From: UBA4742 sp963734965 | GTDB lineage: Bacteria > Actinomycetota > Acidimicrobiia > Acidimicrobiales > Acidimicrobilacustridaceae | Direction: 5' to 3' | DNA length: 64,000 nt | Assembly (NCBI GenBank): GCA_963734965.1 | Contig: CAVTJK010000004.1 | Span: 248,001 to 312,000 of the forward strand | Part shown: piece by piece, positions 62,211 through 64,000 of the stretch | Position numbering within the stretch: the stretch's first letter is position 1 | How the letters are laid out: each line of letters opens with the position of its first letter | Position numbers and translations under genes: made by a program | Notes under the pieces: generated by a model | What the model was told of the DNA's origin: nothing | The model's input: the letters and a program-made list of their open reading frames with translations, nothing else | Databases searched by the model: none

Positions 62211-62699
62211 ATGTCCTGGGCCTCGGTCGGATCGGCGGCCGCGCTCGCCCTCGCCATCCTGTTCGTGCTGGCGGCCGTGGCCAAGCTGCGAGCCCGTGGG
62301 ACCACGACCGACTCCTTCGCCGAGCTCGGCCTGCCCGTACCGGCGACGATGGCACTGGTCGTGCCGGGCGTCGAGTTGCTCATCGCCGTGGTCCTCGTGC
62401 TCGACGCGCCCGTCGGGAGCGTGGCCGCGCTGGTCACGCTGGCCTTCTTCACCGCCTTCGTCGCCAAGCGCCTGAGAGAGGGATCCACGGCGCCCTGTGC
62501 CTGCTTCGGGGCGGCCTCGACCCAACCCCTCAGCCCGATCGACCTGGCTCGCAACGTTGGTCTCATCGCCCTGGGCGTGCTGGCCCTGGCCGCGCCCCAA
62601 CCCCTGGCCTTGGCGGCGCCGGCCACATTCCTGGTCTTCGGTGGGACCGGACTTGTAGCATTTGGCCTACATCAGGTCCGTCCTGGTGGATCGAGCTGA
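62211..62699 (+). CDS. MauE/DoxX-like membrane protein
   Basis: A 162-residue protein with four hydrophobic helices: SAAALALAILFVLAAVAK, MALVVPGVELLIAVVLVL, AALVTLAFFTAFVAK and one near the C terminus. The motif STAPCACFGAA before helix 4 (CxCFG) is a hallmark of MauE-like proteins, which are linked to disulfide or thiol redox of exported enzymes. No thioredoxin-like partner is adjacent in the window. Function here unknown. Confidence 0.78.
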   Translation: MSWASVGSAAALALAILFVLAAVAKLRARGTTTDSFAELGLPVPATMALVVPGVELLIAVVLVLDAPVGSVAALVTLAFFTAFVAKRLREGSTAPCACFGAASTQPLSPIDLARNVGLIALGVLALAAPQPLALAAPATFLVFGGTGLVAFGLHQVRPGGSS

Positions 62700-62792
62700 C
62701 CGCTGGGCTCAGGGCGTCGTCCAGCGGACAGGGGCTGAGGTGCGACGTTTACGTCTCGGTCCACCCCCAGGCGCGCCGACGGAGATCGCAGC

Positions 62793-63821
62793 ATGACGGG
62801 CACGGAGCAAGGCTGGTACCCCGACCCCGGGGGCCAGGCCGACCTGAGGTGGTGGGACGGGCGATCCTGGACCGCCCACACCCGTGAACGCCCACCTGAG
62901 CCTCCGATGGCCTCGGCCGCCGCCGTTTCGGCCTCGGCGGCGCCCGCTGTGGGGGCCACCGGCACAACGCCGTTGCTCGCCCCCTCGCCGACCGCGCCGG
63001 GTTCGTTCGTCGACTGGGGCGAGGGCGCGGCTCCGACCAGCGCCCTCGTACCGGGACCGGCGCCGACGGCATCGACGACGTCCATGACCTCGACGAGGCC
63101 GCAGCCGAAGCGGTCCTGGACCGGTTGGGCCGCCGTCGCGGCGGCGGTGGCCGTGGTCATCGCCGTGATCGCCTTCCTGGCCGCGTCGCTGCTGGGCACG
63201 AACGACACCCACTCGAACACGGGCCTGGGTGGGGCGGGCGGCCTCCATTCGACCGCCGCGTCGTCGACCACGTCCGCCGCGACGAACCCGAAGTCGAGGT
63301 CAGGGGCCAAGACGCCGACCTCGACGGCGCCGGCGACCTCGACGCCGAGCCCGGGATCGGCGCCGGGCTCGACCAAGGGCACCACCTTCACCGATCCCGC
63401 CGGCGTGTACACCATGTCGATCGATCCCGGTTGGGTCGCCGGCAGCACGGCCAACGGTCAGGTGTGGACCATCCCCGGACCGTCGCCCGACCAGCCGTGG
63501 GCAACGGTCGACGTGACCGAGCACACCCTCGGCGCGCCGACCAGCCTGAACGACTTCACCCAACTCCAACTGGCGCTGCTGGCCCAGTTCCCCAACTTCA
63601 CGCCCAGCGGGAACACGACGACCACCCTCGCGGACGGATCCGCCGCCACCGTGCTCACCTACACCAGCCAGTTGGTGCCCGGCCAATCGCTGGACAGCAC
63701 GGTCACGGTCACCGTCAAGGGGCTCCACGCCGTCGTCGTGACGCTGACGACGCTCGCCAGCGCGCCCACCTCGATCGCCCCATCGGCCGCGGTCTACGTC
63801 AACTCGCTTCACCTCAAGTGA
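62793..63821 (+). CDS. DUF2510 membrane protein with Ser/Thr/Pro-rich linker
   Basis: A 342-residue protein. An N-terminal DUF2510 motif (GWYPDPGGQADLRWWDGRSW) is followed by an Ala/Ser/Thr-rich region, one helix (AVAAAVAVVIAVIAFLAASLL), a long Thr/Ser linker, and a C-terminal domain of about 130 residues (YTMSIDPGWVAGS, VTVKGLHAVVVTLTTLAS). The tail domain is likely outside the membrane. Function unknown; DUF2510 proteins are common in actinobacteria. Confidence 0.83.
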   Translation: MTGTEQGWYPDPGGQADLRWWDGRSWTAHTRERPPEPPMASAAAVSASAAPAVGATGTTPLLAPSPTAPGSFVDWGEGAAPTSALVPGPAPTASTTSMTSTRPQPKRSWTGWAAVAAAVAVVIAVIAFLAASLLGTNDTHSNTGLGGAGGLHSTAASSTTSAATNPKSRSGAKTPTSTAPATSTPSPGSAPGSTKGTTFTDPAGVYTMSIDPGWVAGSTANGQVWTIPGPSPDQPWATVDVTEHTLGAPTSLNDFTQLQLALLAQFPNFTPSGNTTTTLADGSAATVLTYTSQLVPGQSLDSTVTVTVKGLHAVVVTLTTLASAPTSIAPSAAVYVNSLHLK

Positions 63822-63823
63822 TC

Positions 63824-63874
63824 ATGATGACGACCGACCCGACGACCGACGACCCGAAGGGCGGACCATCATGA
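63824..63874 (+). CDS. Possible 16-residue ORF
   Basis: ATG 63824 opens MMTTDPTTDDPKGGPS, whose stop overlaps the ATG of the next gene (ATGA). It may be chance or a coupling leader. Confidence 0.2.
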   Translation: MMTTDPTTDDPKGGPS

Positions 63875-64000
63875 CCACCCCGGGCTCGAATCCGCCACCG
63901 GGGGGCGAGACGCCGTGGTGGGCCAATCCAGAGGGGGGCCATCCGCCGGCCTGGTGGGCCGACCCGAATCCGGCTCCTCCGCACACCCCAGGCCCGCAGG
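63871..64000 (+). CDS. N-terminal part of a Pro/Trp-rich protein, cut by window end
   Basis: The frame from ATG 63871 is open to the end. It reads MTTPGSNPPPGGETPWWAN, followed by PPAWWADPNPAPP. Pro, Gly and paired Trp resemble the cytoplasmic leads of DUF4190/RDD/DUF2510-type actinobacterial membrane proteins. Function cannot be assigned from 43 residues. Confidence 0.55.
   Translation, partial: MTTPGSNPPPGGETPWWANPEGGHPPAWWADPNPAPPHTPGPQ

Overview
The window is a GC-rich chromosomal segment of an actinobacterium. Pointers are the very high GC content with frequent GTG/TTG starts and 4-nt stop/start overlaps, DUF2510-type proteins, a BldC-like regulator, a monoderm-style Tad pilus locus without a secretin, a form II CoxSLM set, and several small conserved proteins typical of Acidimicrobiia. 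Class-level placement in Acidimicrobiia is an inference from gene content. No phage, CRISPR array or intact insertion sequence was seen.

Layout. 0.4-12.5 kb: an orphan ABC solute-binding lipoprotein, NudC, an aminotransferase/omega-amidase pair, tRNA-Val, the coxSLM-type molybdenum hydroxylase operon, a Nudix hydrolase with an inositol-phosphatase-like protein, small unknown proteins, two more tRNAs and a truncated endonuclease-like remnant. 12.5-33 kb: housekeeping genes, namely primary sigma factor, DnaG, glycyl-tRNA synthetase, an RDD membrane protein, RecO, UppS, a DinG-type helicase coupled to a penicillin-binding protein, and the phoH-ybeY-corC-era operon, with methyltransferases, a VOC protein and a Gfo/Idh oxidoreductase between them. 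33-48 kb: a secreted purple acid phosphatase and a Tad (Flp) pilus locus (cpaB, tadZ, tadA, tadB, tadC, a pilin-like gene and three TadE/TadG-like genes). The locus is interrupted by a membrane glycosyltransferase, a GT2 glycosyltransferase, a methyltransferase and an enoyl-CoA hydratase. 48-53 kb: a VOC protein, a structured non-coding stretch, an MFS exporter, and MurF and Ddl for peptidoglycan precursors. 53-61 kb: an SMP-30-like lactonase, a TetR regulator with a clear operator, and a tightly coupled operon of unknown product: acyl-CoA-reductase/HAD fusion, Zn alcohol dehydrogenase, two tandem 33-codon ORFs, a LarA-like protein and a PlsC-like acyltransferase. 61-64 kb: membrane-anchored Cys-rich, MauE-like and DUF2510 proteins.

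The best candidate for an undescribed system is the 54.7-61.2 kb operon. Every junction in it is an ATGA, TTGA or GTGA overlap. It combines reduction of an acyl thioester, a HAD domain with a DLENT motif, a dehydrogenase, a nickel-racemase-like protein and an acyltransferase, and this suggests a modified lipid or hydroxy-lipid. Between the dehydrogenase and the racemase-like gene lies a precise 98-nt tandem duplication that encodes two near-identical peptides.

Reliability. About a dozen coding frames are broken by single-base indels, mostly at short C or G runs, including genes expected to be intact such as recO and ddl. This looks like uncorrected sequencing or assembly error rather than gene decay. 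A family of five 39-nt palindromes (GGCGGCAGAT-N19-ATCTGCCGCC or close) is scattered between genes.
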